A DNA stretch of 64,000 nt, taken from Rhabdaerophilum sp. SD176. Its GTDB lineage: Bacteria; Pseudomonadota; Alphaproteobacteria; Rhizobiales; Beijerinckiaceae. The stretch spans positions 1 through 64,000 of the forward strand of contig NZ_JARJNS010000004.1 in the NCBI RefSeq assembly GCF_030143245.1, in the 5' to 3' direction. How positions within the stretch are numbered: position 1 is the first letter of the stretch; every line of letters begins with the position of its first letter. Below the pieces are notes generated by a model. The model was not told the DNA's origin. It searched no databases and saw only the letters and a list, made by a program, of their open reading frames with translations. Shown piece after piece: positions 1 through 9,435 of the stretch. The position numbers and the translations under genes are program-made.

Positions 1-60
1 CAGTCCGTCCTCAGCAGGGCCGGACTCTAACTCCATGTGGAGGAAAATCTCAGTGGCAGG
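1..60 (+). mobile_element. Possible right end of an insertion sequence cut by the window edge
   Basis: The first bases read as the tail of an open frame ending in SRAGL-stop. A short AT-richer stretch follows (about 30-60) that resembles the right terminus of IS3-family elements from memory. No second end or target duplication can be seen because the element would lie outside the window. The identification is a guess; what supports it is the short truncated frame and the IS relic 2 kb further on. Confidence 0.22.
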
Positions 61-241
61 TCACAACGCACAAGCTCCTTTGGCGCCTCTCAAGGATCGA
101 GGGCCACTTCTCAACGTCGCCGGAACCCGCTAACCCGATGTGGACTCTTATTGATGAGGGTTGAGGAGCAAGCTCGCGCCGCAGAACGGGCAATGTCTGC
201 CTCGTTGTGCGTCTGACTGGACCGGGAGAGGGGGAGCGAGC

Positions 242-2089
242 ATGATAACGCGCGGTATCCGGGCGATGCTTGCCAAAAGTGATCCTTGGCGCTTTTGGCC
301 GCTCAACCGTCTGTGGCCAGACAGGGCAGTGCGCGAAGAGACCGAAGCCTTCCTGCGCCATGTATACAATCTTGCGCGTTTGGTTAGCCCGGGGCCATGC
401 CAACCGTTTCCCTGGGAGCGGCATCTTCACCCAGCCTCTCAACAAAGCCGCCAGACCGGTTCTTCTGAACATTGTCTCATTAGCTTTCTTGTACCAATCT
501 ACAACACAAAGCCTGAATACCTGGTTGATCTCGTCAACTCGCTCGCAGTCCAGCAGCCAGCGCCGTTCGAACTCGTTCTGTCCGACGATGGCTCAACCGA
601 TCCGGATACACTGGCGAGCCTTCTGGCGCTTGAAGCCATCGACTGGATTCGGATTGTCCGCCATCCCAATGGCCATATTTCCAAAGCCAGCAACCGTGCG
701 CTTGCGGTGGCGCGCGGCACGTGGGTTGGATTGATCGATCACGACGATGCGCTCTTCCCCTATGCCGTAACCCAGATCCTTGCCCTCCTTGAGGCCGATC
801 CTGACGCTGCGCTCATTTATACCGATGAGGTCATTGCGGATGCACGCCTTTGCCCTCGGGGCTTGATGCTCAAGCCGGCCTGGGATCCGGTCCTCTTCAG
901 CGGGGTCAATTATACCAATCACCTGACGCTTTATCGCCGCGATCGACTTGAAGCGCTGGGGGGATGGCGTGAGGGTTTCGAGGGGTCGCAGGATTATGAT
1001 CTGATGCTCCGCTATACGAATGGGCTCCCCGAGCGTGCGATCCGGCATCTTCCCTACCCGGCCTATCTTTGGCGCCGGGATGGAGAAAGCTATTCGGCCC
1101 GCTTTCTCGACGGGGCAACCGAACGCGCGCGCCGCGCGCTCGCCGAGCATTATGCACCACGCTTTCCCGGCATTACGGCAGGGCCAGCCTTGGTATCCGA
1201 TCTCCACCGGATCAATTTTCAATGCGCCATGACAAGCTGGCCGCGCATTTCCATCATCCTGCCCAACAAGAACAGCCCGGCTCTTGTGAGCCAGGTTCTC
1301 TCCGGTCTTTTTGAACAGACAGATTATCCGGATTTTGAAGTCATCATTGTCGACAATGGCAGCGATGATCCGAAAACACTTGCGCTCTATGCCCAATATG
1401 CGGATCAGCCCGGCTTCGTCCTTGATCAGGAGACCCGCGCGTTCAATTTCTCCTATGCGGTCAATCGCGGGATCGAACGGGCCAGCGGCGAGCATATCCT
1501 TCTGCTCAACAACGATGTTGAAATTCTTGAGCCGGATTGGCTCAAGGAAATGGTGGCGTGTCTGAATTTCCCGGATGCGGGTATTGTGGGCGCCAAGCTT
1601 CTTTACCCCGATCGAACGACGCAGCATCTGGGCGTGATCGCTGGCTATGGATCCTATGCCGGCCATTGGTATCTGGGGCAGCAGGAAGACTTTTATGGTC
1701 CGATGAACCGGTTTTCGGTTCGTCAGAGCCTCGAGATCGTCACAGGCGCCTGCTTTCTCATTGCCCGGCGCTGTCTTGACCAGATTGGCGGGTTTGACGA
1801 GGTCGCCTTTCCCATTGCCTATAATGATGTCGATTATTGCCTCAGGGCCAGAAAGGCCGGCTTTCGGGTGATCTTTACCCCCTTCGCCTGCCTCATCCAT
1901 CATGAATCAGCGAGCCGGGGGAGTGACGAAACCGCTGAGAACCGCGCTCGATTTGAGCGCGAGAAGGCCGCCCTTGAAGCCCGCCACCAAACCTCCCGCT
2001 ACCTCGATCCTGCACTCAATCCCTGGTATTCTCGAACCCATTCCGTGCCTCAACTCGTCTTTCAGGAACGGCTGGCGAAGCCAAAATGA
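242..2089 (+). CDS. Two-domain family 2 glycosyltransferase
   Basis: Predicted cytoplasmic glycosyltransferase of about 615 aa with two tandem GT-A (GT2) domains. Domain 1 starts near residue 80 with an ISFLVPIYNT strand, then SDDGS and an IDHDDA acidic motif. Domain 2 starts near residue 333 with ISIILPNKN, then VDNGSDD and LLNNDVE. Such double GT2 proteins add successive sugars to O-antigen, capsule or surface glycans; donor and acceptor cannot be read from sequence. The frame is open from 161, but the ATG at 242 follows a purine-rich GGGAGAGGGGGAGCG and removes an implausible Cys/Arg-rich leader, so I prefer it. Codon use is AT-richer than in the genes beyond 10.7 kb. It lies between a possible IS end and an IS1380 relic, so horizontal acquisition is likely. 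Confidence 0.85.
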   Translation: MITRGIRAMLAKSDPWRFWPLNRLWPDRAVREETEAFLRHVYNLARLVSPGPCQPFPWERHLHPASQQSRQTGSSEHCLISFLVPIYNTKPEYLVDLVNSLAVQQPAPFELVLSDDGSTDPDTLASLLALEAIDWIRIVRHPNGHISKASNRALAVARGTWVGLIDHDDALFPYAVTQILALLEADPDAALIYTDEVIADARLCPRGLMLKPAWDPVLFSGVNYTNHLTLYRRDRLEALGGWREGFEGSQDYDLMLRYTNGLPERAIRHLPYPAYLWRRDGESYSARFLDGATERARRALAEHYAPRFPGITAGPALVSDLHRINFQCAMTSWPRISIILPNKNSPALVSQVLSGLFEQTDYPDFEVIIVDNGSDDPKTLALYAQYADQPGFVLDQETRAFNFSYAVNRGIERASGEHILLLNNDVEILEPDWLKEMVACLNFPDAGIVGAKLLYPDRTTQHLGVIAGYGSYAGHWYLGQQEDFYGPMNRFSVRQSLEIVTGACFLIARRCLDQIGGFDEVAFPIAYNDVDYCLRARKAGFRVIFTPFACLIHHESASRGSDETAENRARFEREKAALEARHQTSRYLDPALNPWYSRTHSVPQLVFQERLAKPK

Positions 2090-2094
2090 TCCGG

Positions 2095-2655
2095 CATCTC
2101 CGGAAAAAGGGCCCTGTTCTTGACCGGAAGCGAGCGGACGGCACCCGGTGAGGCAAGATGTGTCTCAGCTTGATTGTCGCGCGACACCCGGCATGTTCTC
2201 CAGCCGAGGCGAGGGGAGATTGGATCGCCAGCGCCGCACCGCTCTCCGGCAGGTGGGCGCGGGCGAGCTTCAGGGCGAGGTCGGTGCGGAACGTATCCAA
2301 GATCATCGACAGCCTCTGAGCCTGAGGCCATGGCGAGTGAGCCTGAGGCTATGGCGAGTGAGCCTGAGGCTATGGCGAGTGAGCCTGAGGCTATGGCGAG
2401 GATCCGCGCCAGCGCAATCCGGGGGAGCGGGTGCACGAAACGGACCGGATCGCGCCGAGCGGGGATCGCGGCCCCAAGCCGCTCGGCAATGCCCATCTGC
2501 CGTGCGGCCGCCGCCAGAAGCATGGCGCCCCGATCTGAAGAATGTCTGTTACCATCAAAAGTGGCGGTGATTTTCCGCCCGGCGACGGCTGGATAAGCAA
2601 AGGAAAGACCTGTTTCGTTGGTTATCGCAGGTATCGTCTTGCGAAGGTGGCGCAC
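2095..2655 (-). pseudogene. Decayed IS1380-family transposase fragment
   Basis: On the minus strand the frame from 2655 reads like the N-terminus of an IS1380-family transposase. It has ITATFDGNRHSSDRGAMLL, then a stretch with RRDPVRFVHPL, then ARILAIASG. The frame is then lost: the expected continuation (DTFRTDLALKLARAHLPESG) is found in another frame from about 2305 downwards. Only about 150 of the usual 400-plus residues survive, and the C-terminal catalytic part is absent. An in-frame 21-bp tandem repeat has expanded the LAIASGS segment. Upstream (2656-2710) the noncoding sequence may be the left IS flank. This is a dead relic next to the glycosyltransferase. The family call rests on remembered family motifs, not a search. 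Confidence 0.7.
2318..2400. repeat. 21-bp tandem repeat, four units
   Basis: The unit gagcctgaggctatggcga + gt occurs four times head to tail (2318, 2339, 2360, 2381). The first unit has a C for T and the last diverges at its end. On the minus strand each unit encodes LAIASGS inside the IS1380 transposase relic, so the array looks like slippage within a dead gene. Confidence 0.9.
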
Positions 2656-2925
2656 ATCGGACCAGTGTGAACAGCCAAATCCGGTGCGATATCAGAGCGT
2701 TTTCCTAGATCCGTTAACCTCAGATAACCCGTTATGAATAAGAACGTCTAAGAGAACCGGTCCAACTTCAACATAGCCCATGTTCAGGCCGACAGGCCTT
2801 GCGCGATCGTGAGAAGCTCTCAAAAGTCGAGAAAGAATGATGCCACCATCGAGGGTGTTGCATTTTTCATTTCTGAAGAGTTGATCAGATGAAAGGCGTA
2901 ATGATAGACCTTGTAGAAGAGTTGG
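2656..2925. other. AT-rich intergenic region before the metzincin gene
   Basis: No gene is visible. The left part is probably the noncoding end of the IS1380 relic. The right part (about 2700-2925) is AT-rich with several T and A runs and is the likely promoter region of the following secreted metzincin. I could not fix a -35/-10 pair with confidence. Confidence 0.4.
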
Positions 2926-4434
2926 ATGGAGTTTTTTATGGATAGCTCAGCTTGCCTATCCTGTGCGGGGTTTTCCGATGCGCCGAAACCCGTGCAGGGC
3001 GGCGCCGGGGCTTATGGCCTGGATATGCCTGCTGGCCCGCCCTCGGTAGGCGTCCTCGCTTTGACCTCGCCCGGCTTTTCCTTGCGCTGGAACATTGAAG
3101 CGCCGCTGGGCACGCCAACCTTCGTTACGTACAGTTTCAGCAATGCGAGATCATCGTACAGCAATTTTTTCGACAGTCAGAGCTTCGCGAGCTGGCTTCC
3201 GGATCAGAAAGGTCATGTCCGACAGGCTTTTGATCTCTGGGCTGCGGCCAGCGGGATTGTGTTCCTCGAAGTACCAGACGAGGAGATCGGTCAGATCCGG
3301 GTGTCACTCGTCGATCTGACCGGTCAGTTCAACGCCGTTGGACAACCGTTGAGCGGCTATGCCTACAGGCCTTCCCTGATCAATGCCGACAACGCCACAC
3401 GGGTCGACTATGACACGCTTGGCGGCGATATCTTCCTCAACAGCGCCTTCTACGCCAATAACGCAACGGCTTTCACGCCGGGCCAACGAGGATTTTCGAT
3501 CCTTTTGCATGAGATCGGTCACGCGATCGGGTTCAATCATCCCTTTGACGGCATGCCGCGGAGCGACCCTACTCTGGACAATGGCCGTTATACTGTCATG
3601 TCCTATAATCGTCCCGACGATACCCTTGCATTGGGATCTCTCGATATCGAAGCGTCTCGCCTCTATTACGGGGCGTCGGATCGCGATTATCTGTGGGATC
3701 CGACAAGGCTCGTGCTGACCCAATATGGCACCGAGGGCAACGATGCCTTGATGGGGACCGAGCTTGATGACCGCTTCGAAACATTTGGCGGCGACGACCA
3801 GATTTTCGGCGGCCCCGGGAATGACTGGATCTATGCAGGCTACGGAAACGATCGGCTGAGCGGCGGCCCCGGCGACGACATTCTGGACGGGGCTTGGGGG
3901 CTCGATGTTGCGGTCTTCCCGGGGCCGCGCGAACGGTATCTCCTCGCCTCCACGCCGACGGGGATTGAGGTGCGGGACACCATCGCATCTGGTGAAGGCG
4001 TTGACCAGTTGGCCTCGATCGAGCGGCTGCACTTCAAAGATGGCATTCTTGCCTTTGATGCCGAAGGCAATGCCGGACAGGTTTTCCGGCTCTACCAGGC
4101 CGCTTTCGGGAGAATGCCCGATACGCCGGGGCTTTCTCACAATATCCGGCTTGCGGATCAGGGGGTGAGCCTCGACCAGCTTGCAGCTGCGTTTCTGGGG
4201 TCGCCGGAATTTGGCAGGATTTACCCAAATTGGCTTTCCGATACTGTCCTTGTCGATCAATTGTATCTCAATGTTCTCGATCGTCGGGCTGATGCTGCTG
4301 GGCTTGCCGGATGGCTCGAGCGGCTGGAGGAGGGGTCCTGGACACGCAGCGAAATGCTGATTGGGTTCTCCGAAAGCCCGGAAAACATCCAGCGGCTGGC
4401 CAGCATGATCGGCGAAGGGATCTGGATGGTCTGA
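2926..4434 (+). CDS. Secreted M10-like metzincin protease with RTX repeats and DUF4214
   Basis: Putative extracellular zinc protease of 502 aa. The metzincin zinc motif HEIGHAIGFNH is at about residues 195-205, and the Met-turn follows at TVMSYN (Met about 225). Residues about 266-326 carry RTX-type GGxGxD nonapeptides (GGDDQIFGGPGND, GNDRLSGGPGDD), which bind calcium. The C-terminal 110 residues are a DUF4214 domain ending in GFSESPENI, shared with two nearby proteins. There is no N-terminal signal peptide; RTX proteins of this kind are exported by type I secretion through the C-terminus, but no exporter is in the window. A second in-frame ATG at 2938 with GGAG before it is an alternative start. 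Serralysin-like function is inferred; the substrate is unknown. Confidence 0.88.
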   Translation: MEFFMDSSACLSCAGFSDAPKPVQGGAGAYGLDMPAGPPSVGVLALTSPGFSLRWNIEAPLGTPTFVTYSFSNARSSYSNFFDSQSFASWLPDQKGHVRQAFDLWAAASGIVFLEVPDEEIGQIRVSLVDLTGQFNAVGQPLSGYAYRPSLINADNATRVDYDTLGGDIFLNSAFYANNATAFTPGQRGFSILLHEIGHAIGFNHPFDGMPRSDPTLDNGRYTVMSYNRPDDTLALGSLDIEASRLYYGASDRDYLWDPTRLVLTQYGTEGNDALMGTELDDRFETFGGDDQIFGGPGNDWIYAGYGNDRLSGGPGDDILDGAWGLDVAVFPGPRERYLLASTPTGIEVRDTIASGEGVDQLASIERLHFKDGILAFDAEGNAGQVFRLYQAAFGRMPDTPGLSHNIRLADQGVSLDQLAAAFLGSPEFGRIYPNWLSDTVLVDQLYLNVLDRRADAAGLAGWLERLEEGSWTRSEMLIGFSESPENIQRLASMIGEGIWMV

Positions 4435-4656
4435 GGCGTTCACCGCGCTCGGTAGGGCACGAAAAGCCTTGAAAGCAACCCGGCCCTCAGGCAAGAACGC
4501 ACCAGGGGATGAACGCTTCATCTTTGCTTTCGCGCTGGCGGGCCTGCGACCTGGCATCACGTCCCGTTTCCCGATCATGAGCCGGCGCCAGGGTCAGGGA
4601 TGGTCATCGCGCCGGAATGCTCAATGCGCCCGGCGTTGTGGTTCAAGAGGTGATGT

Positions 4657-5577
4657 ATGTCTTTTCTGGAGCGCCTGTTTTTCTGGCAGTCTCAAGATCG
4701 GTTGCCGGATGGGCTCGAAAGGGCTGAAAAAAAGGCCAGCCTTGACGAGTATGTCACGAGCTTTCCCAATCACCAGAATGCCATCAATTGTCTTCCAGGC
4801 TGGAATCAGGCTTTTCCGTCCGAACTGGGTCTGAATGCGGGCCAGCAGCACCTTTATGCGGATCCGCGGGTCCTCTGGGCGCTCGAGCAAATGGGGATTG
4901 TCGAGGGCAAGCGGGTACTGGAAATCGGCCCGCTGGAAGCCGGGCATACCTATCTGATTGATCGGCATCATCCGGCTACGCTTCACGCGATCGAGGCCAA
5001 CAAACTCTCCTTCCTGCGCTGTCTTGTGGTCAAGGAAATCCTCAAGTTGCAGCATGCCGAGTTCTTTCTTGGCGATGCACAGCTCTGGCTTGAACAGACC
5101 GATCATGCTTATGATCTCATTCTGGCCTCGGGTGTGCTGTACCATATGCAAGAGCCTTTGCGTCTGCTTCAGGCGATGGGCGCGCGGTCCAATAATCTTT
5201 TCCTCTGGACCCATTATGCCGATGATGAGGCAATGCCGCCTGGTGATCCGCGTCGCGGAGCCTTTGTCGGGGATCCGGAAGTCCAACTTTTCGAACATCA
5301 CCCGGTGACCATGCATCGGCGATCCTATCTGGGCGCCTGGAAGAACAAGGCCTTTTGCGGCGGCATGCATGATCTTCACCGTTGGGTCGAGCGCCGCGAT
5401 ATTCTTAAGGTTCTCGAACTCATGGGCTTTGACGATATCCGGATCGGCCTTGATGAACCCGATCACCCCTATGGTCCGGCATTTTCACTTTTTGCTCGCC
5501 GATCGATCCCGGCGCTCACTCCTGCCTCAGAGCGGCACGCCCTTCGCGAGGACCACTTGAAAAGCCCGGATCGGTAA
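4657..5577 (+). CDS. Class I SAM-dependent methyltransferase
   Basis: Cytoplasmic protein of 306 aa with a Rossmann methyltransferase core. Motif I is VLEIGPLEAGH near residue 88, an acidic HAIEAN follows strand 2, and YDLILASGVLYHM is the motif IV-V region. The layout resembles the DUF1698/CmoB-like group, but the substrate cannot be assigned. AGAGGTG lies shortly before the ATG. It sits between two secreted-protein genes in the AT-richer island, near a glycosyltransferase, so methylation of a surface glycan is possible. That role is inference from position only. Confidence 0.75.
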   Translation: MSFLERLFFWQSQDRLPDGLERAEKKASLDEYVTSFPNHQNAINCLPGWNQAFPSELGLNAGQQHLYADPRVLWALEQMGIVEGKRVLEIGPLEAGHTYLIDRHHPATLHAIEANKLSFLRCLVVKEILKLQHAEFFLGDAQLWLEQTDHAYDLILASGVLYHMQEPLRLLQAMGARSNNLFLWTHYADDEAMPPGDPRRGAFVGDPEVQLFEHHPVTMHRRSYLGAWKNKAFCGGMHDLHRWVERRDILKVLELMGFDDIRIGLDEPDHPYGPAFSLFARRSIPALTPASERHALREDHLKSPDR

Positions 5578-5593
5578 GGTCCGGTGCGGTGGA

Positions 5594-7051
5594 TCATCCC
5601 AGCCATATGCCGATTGAAATCGCGGGAGCGACATTGCTAATGTTCTCCGGACTTTCGGAAAAGCCAATCAGCAGGGTCGTCCGGGTCCAGGATCCGTCGT
5701 TCAGCCGGCCCTGCCAGCCCTCTAGGCCGGCCGGATCGGCATCGCGGCCCAGCACATTGCGGTAGAGCGCGTTGATATAGGCATTGTCGGTTGGACTGGC
5801 GCCATATTTTTGTTGAAATTCGTTCGAGGCGAGGAAGGCTGCTGACATGTCCGTCAGGGTCAAACCGCCATCGACCATTCCAATATTGTGTTTGAGGCCC
5901 GGGGTATCGGGCGTGCGTGCAAAGGCCGCCTGGTAAAGCCGATAGACCTGACCGGCCGTACCGCTCGTATCAAAAGCGAGAATCCCATCGGAAAATTGCA
6001 GGCGTTCAATCGCCGTAAGCTGATCGGTTTCTGTGCCTGGGCCTGTCACTGTTAGGGTATTGCTGGCGCCGGGCATGACCACGACGCTGCTCCGGGGCAG
6101 CGCATAGACAATGGTATCAAGATCACCCAATCCGTCGAAACGGTCGTCGCCGGCGGTCGCATGGAAGACATCGCGCCCTGCCGTTCCCGTTGGTCCTTGG
6201 ATTTGTGTCGCATCGAAGTCGAGCTTGGCGTTACTGGTCCCCATAATCAGGGACGCGGACATGCTTTGCTTGAGGCCGTTACCCGAGACCGTGACGGTGT
6301 AGGTGCCGGCAGGCAAGGCCAGCTGATAGCCTCCGGATCCGAAGGTTGTCGTTGTATAGCTCCCGTTTGTCCCCTGTACGGAAACGGTGAGATTGCCTAA
6401 TCCCTCCCCAGAATCGTAGAAGCGGTCGCCATCCGCATCGCCAAAGACCACGCCGACGAGCTGGGTGCTGTAGTTGAAACGATTCCCGAAGTTTTGGGTG
6501 GAGACCAGAGGACCAACCTGGGTTCCGGCAGTGACCTCCGGGGTGATATCAAGTCCCACTTCCGTGTAGCTCGCGCTGAGAATGGTCTGACGGTGCCCGG
6601 CCGGGCTTTGCATACCGCCATCCGGTCCGCCCCAATCGATGATGTAGGCTGCATGGATCTCGAGGACATCCGAGCCATAAGCATAGATGTTTTCACCCAC
6701 CGCACGCCAATTCGCATAGCCGGCATCGACCACCCTTTGGGATAAGGCGCTTTCGCCGGGGAGTTGGTGAGATTGGGTATCGGTGGCGATCATGCGCGCC
6801 GAATGGGCTTCAGCTGCGCTCGCCAGGGCATCGTTCCAAGCAAGCGGGGCAACGGCGCTGAAGGCTGCCATCCGCTGAGCGAAGAGGTTGACATCGACCG
6901 AGAAGAAGCGGATTGCACTGGTGATATCGGCATTGGCCCCGGTTCCGGTCGCAAAATCAGTGATCAGTCTTGCTGCCTCTCCTTGTGGATCGAGCCGGGC
7001 CCGATTGATCCATTCAAGCAGTTCCTGTTCCTCATTGGTCGGCTGCGCCAT
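5594..7051 (-). CDS. Secreted CAP/SCP-domain protein with DUF4214 C-terminus
   Basis: Protein of about 485 aa. Residues about 5-180 form a CAP (SCP/PR-1) domain with AAEAHSARM and AVGENIYAYG, which contain typical conserved His and Glu residues. A carboxypeptidase-regulatory or SdrD-B-like beta domain follows (GDADGDRFYDSGEGLGNLTV, then LPAGTYTVTVSG). Next come a short RTX-like remnant (GRDVFHATAGDDRFDG) and a DUF4214 module ending GFSESPENISNVAPAI. The ATG at 7051 has AAAGGTGGCAAC just upstream; the ATG seven codons earlier lacks such a site. No signal peptide is seen, so export is presumably type I. The C-terminal module is very close to that of the M64-like peptidase next door. Confidence 0.85.
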   Translation of the reverse strand: MAQPTNEEQELLEWINRARLDPQGEAARLITDFATGTGANADITSAIRFFSVDVNLFAQRMAAFSAVAPLAWNDALASAAEAHSARMIATDTQSHQLPGESALSQRVVDAGYANWRAVGENIYAYGSDVLEIHAAYIIDWGGPDGGMQSPAGHRQTILSASYTEVGLDITPEVTAGTQVGPLVSTQNFGNRFNYSTQLVGVVFGDADGDRFYDSGEGLGNLTVSVQGTNGSYTTTTFGSGGYQLALPAGTYTVTVSGNGLKQSMSASLIMGTSNAKLDFDATQIQGPTGTAGRDVFHATAGDDRFDGLGDLDTIVYALPRSSVVVMPGASNTLTVTGPGTETDQLTAIERLQFSDGILAFDTSGTAGQVYRLYQAAFARTPDTPGLKHNIGMVDGGLTLTDMSAAFLASNEFQQKYGASPTDNAYINALYRNVLGRDADPAGLEGWQGRLNDGSWTRTTLLIGFSESPENISNVAPAISIGIWLG

Positions 7052-7349
7052 GTTGCCACCTTTTCTGGTCAATGGGCTCGGAACGAGTGGAGACGCGATG
7101 AACAGCCGACCGGGAAGCGACGATCCCAGTGCGCATGCTTCGGCTCGATAGCGATGATGCGACGCCCAAACCCCTCCTCTGTCAATCGGTGATGCAGAGT
7201 GTCGTTTATCGAGGCTTAGCCCATCTTTTCCGATTGTTCATCTGATCAGACAGGTTCAAGATCCCAGCCGGCTCTTTGGGAATAGGGCTGCCCGTTGTTT
7301 CTGGGGCTTCCTGAGGCGCCTTGCCGGCATAGGCGTGCACATGTGCTGA

Positions 7350-9038
7350 TCAGCCAAGCCAGATTCCGTTCGCAATTGCGTTGGCGACGTTTGAGATGTT
7401 TTCCGGACTTTCGGAAAATCCGAGCAACATTGTCGTCCTAGTCCAGGACCCATCATCAAGCCGGCCTTGCCATCCGGAAAAACCGGAGGGGTCGGGAGCG
7501 CGTCCGAGCACATTCTGGTAGAGAGCAGTAATGTAGCTCGAATCGGAGGGATCGGCCCCATATTTCTGGTCGAATTCTGCCGAGGCAATGAAGGCAGATG
7601 CCATCTCCTGGATTGTCAGGCCGCCATCGACTAGGCCAACATTGTGCTTAAGCCCCGGGGTGTCCGGTGTGCGGGCAAAGGCAGCCTGATAAAGTCGGTA
7701 AACCTGCCCGGCATTGCCGGGAGTATCAATCGCAAGGGTGCCATCGGAGAATTGCAGGCGCTCGATTGCGGTCAGTCGGTCAATCCCGTCGCGGCTGATG
7801 GTCTGGTCGGTCACCAGCCAGTCGGTGCCGATCGTTCCGAGCGAATATTCTGCGCGGGTGCTTTGAAAGATTACGGTGTCACGGCCCGCGGCCCCGTCGA
7901 AAGTTTCCGATGCGCTGGTCGAGCGGAACACGTCATTGCCCGGCGTCGTGTAGTTGGGCGCGCGCGTCAGGGTGACAGTCCAGTTTACGGTCTGTTCGAG
8001 GCTGAAACGGTCCAGTCGTACCCAATCGGTCGTGTCATAAGCCCGGGCCGAGACAGTGAAGGTCCCAACCCCCAGCCCCAGCTCCGACATGGTAGCCTGG
8101 GTGGCATTGCTTCTCGTTAGCACGCCGTTAACGAACCAATCGACCTTGATGATCTCACTATCGACCGGTGTCACCGAGAGGAGGGGAATATCGGTCACCG
8201 CTGCCTGACCTTGATAAGCGTAACTATCCAGCGGATCGACATATTTGTAGAATTCCAGAACGAAAGCCTCACGCGAGACCGCGTCGAACGGTTGGTTCAG
8301 CACACGCATCTTCGACAATTCAGATGGCCGGTAAATGCCCTGTTCGTAATAGCCGCCGCCCTCGTAAACACCGATTTGCCCCACCAGATCGGGACGGAGA
8401 TATTGGCTGATGCCGGCTTGCTCATAGCCCATCCAATGGCTCCATTTGGCGCCGGTTGGGTCCGTGGTGATGTTCACTTCGGCCGGCTCGGCGCCGGTAT
8501 AGCGCGAGGTGATGCCGCCATATTCATCCGCGAGCCCAACGAAGGAATGGCCGACTTCATGCAGCGCAATTTCCAGCGCTTCGGGATTGCCGCCGGCATA
8601 GGTGGCGAAATAGCCGCCACCGCCGCCATATTTCGTTTCGTTCACGGTTACAAACCGCATATCTGCGGCGATGCCTGTGCCCGACAACGCGGCATTCATC
8701 ACCGAGCCTGCGGTTGTATCGTTGATATAGAGCAGGCGGTCGGTCGCGCCGTCGAAATTGTAGGTTGCACCCAAAGCGGTGTCACGCACTGTGCCCGAGG
8801 CGGGATCATCCGCGCCGGACTGCGCCGAGACAACATCCACCAGATGGATGTTGAAGAATTTCTCGTAGCGGCCAAAGGGTTGTGAAAGGATGCTGTCATT
8901 GAAGAGGTAATTCACCAGCGATTGCGCATGGTTGGTATAGGTGGTAGCGATTTCCCCGGCCGTGTAGCCATCGCCCAGGAAGATCATGTCAATCCGGTTG
9001 CTGGCAGCGCCAGTATTGACGATGGTTCGAACTGCCAT
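7350..9038 (-). CDS. M64 (IgA-type) metallopeptidase with RTX remnant and DUF4214
   Basis: Putative secreted peptidase of 562 aa. The N-terminus (ASNRIDMIFLGDGYTAGE) and the zinc motif HEVGHSFVGLADEY near residue 160 match peptidase family M64, named for Clostridium ramosum IgA protease. After about residue 370 comes a linker with RTX-like GNDVFRSTSASETFDGAAG, then a DUF4214 domain ending GFSESPENISNVANAI. The gene starts 9 bp after a small secreted-protein gene and is probably co-transcribed with it. The substrate need not be immunoglobulin; M64 proteins are common in environmental bacteria. Export through the C-terminal module is inferred. Confidence 0.87.
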   Translation of the reverse strand: MAVRTIVNTGAASNRIDMIFLGDGYTAGEIATTYTNHAQSLVNYLFNDSILSQPFGRYEKFFNIHLVDVVSAQSGADDPASGTVRDTALGATYNFDGATDRLLYINDTTAGSVMNAALSGTGIAADMRFVTVNETKYGGGGGYFATYAGGNPEALEIALHEVGHSFVGLADEYGGITSRYTGAEPAEVNITTDPTGAKWSHWMGYEQAGISQYLRPDLVGQIGVYEGGGYYEQGIYRPSELSKMRVLNQPFDAVSREAFVLEFYKYVDPLDSYAYQGQAAVTDIPLLSVTPVDSEIIKVDWFVNGVLTRSNATQATMSELGLGVGTFTVSARAYDTTDWVRLDRFSLEQTVNWTVTLTRAPNYTTPGNDVFRSTSASETFDGAAGRDTVIFQSTRAEYSLGTIGTDWLVTDQTISRDGIDRLTAIERLQFSDGTLAIDTPGNAGQVYRLYQAAFARTPDTPGLKHNVGLVDGGLTIQEMASAFIASAEFDQKYGADPSDSSYITALYQNVLGRAPDPSGFSGWQGRLDDGSWTRTTMLLGFSESPENISNVANAIANGIWLG

Positions 9039-9047
9039 GGCCCGATC

Positions 9048-9380
9048 CTATTGACCAGCGGGAGGGGATGGGGGCACCGGAATTCGAGCGGTACCCGGGG
9101 AGAAATTGGTTTTTGCGGCCTCGACGAAACCGCACAGGGTCTCGCCACCAAGGGTCACGCAGATCCGGAGCCAGCCAGGCGCCACAGGCTCCACCGCGCG
9201 GAACCGTGTTCCTGCGGGCAGAATGGCGATTGGCCCAGGCAGTGCCTGCCCGGTCAGAGCATCATCCGGCAGGCGGCTATAGACGCGCGTTGGGGAAAAC
9301 GCGCGAACGTCGAGGGCTGCGGCATAACCCGCCATGGTGACCAGACCTATCCATCCGATGAGCGCCGATTTTCCAATCAT
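9048..9380 (-). CDS. Small secreted SH3-like protein
   Basis: Protein of 110 aa with an N-terminal signal peptide (GKSALIGWIGLVTMAGYAAA) and a compact mature part. The segment ILPAGTRFRAVEPVAPGWLRICV resembles a bacterial SH3-like fold, and two Cys (CVTLGGETLC) could form a disulphide. A proline-rich tail ends the protein. It directly precedes the M64-like peptidase gene (9-bp gap), so an accessory or inhibitor role is possible but unproven. No Shine-Dalgarno is obvious. Confidence 0.6.
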   Translation of the reverse strand: MIGKSALIGWIGLVTMAGYAAALDVRAFSPTRVYSRLPDDALTGQALPGPIAILPAGTRFRAVEPVAPGWLRICVTLGGETLCGFVEAAKTNFSPGTARIPVPPSPPAGQ

Positions 9381-9435
9381 CGACCATGGTCTGGATATTC
9401 ACCTGCCGCGTCAAGCCATTGTGGGCGGTAAACCT

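Noticed and set aside
2148-2570. 140-aa plus-strand frame across the 21-bp repeats
   Set aside because: It is the opposite strand of the IS1380 relic; the minus-strand reading has transposase features.
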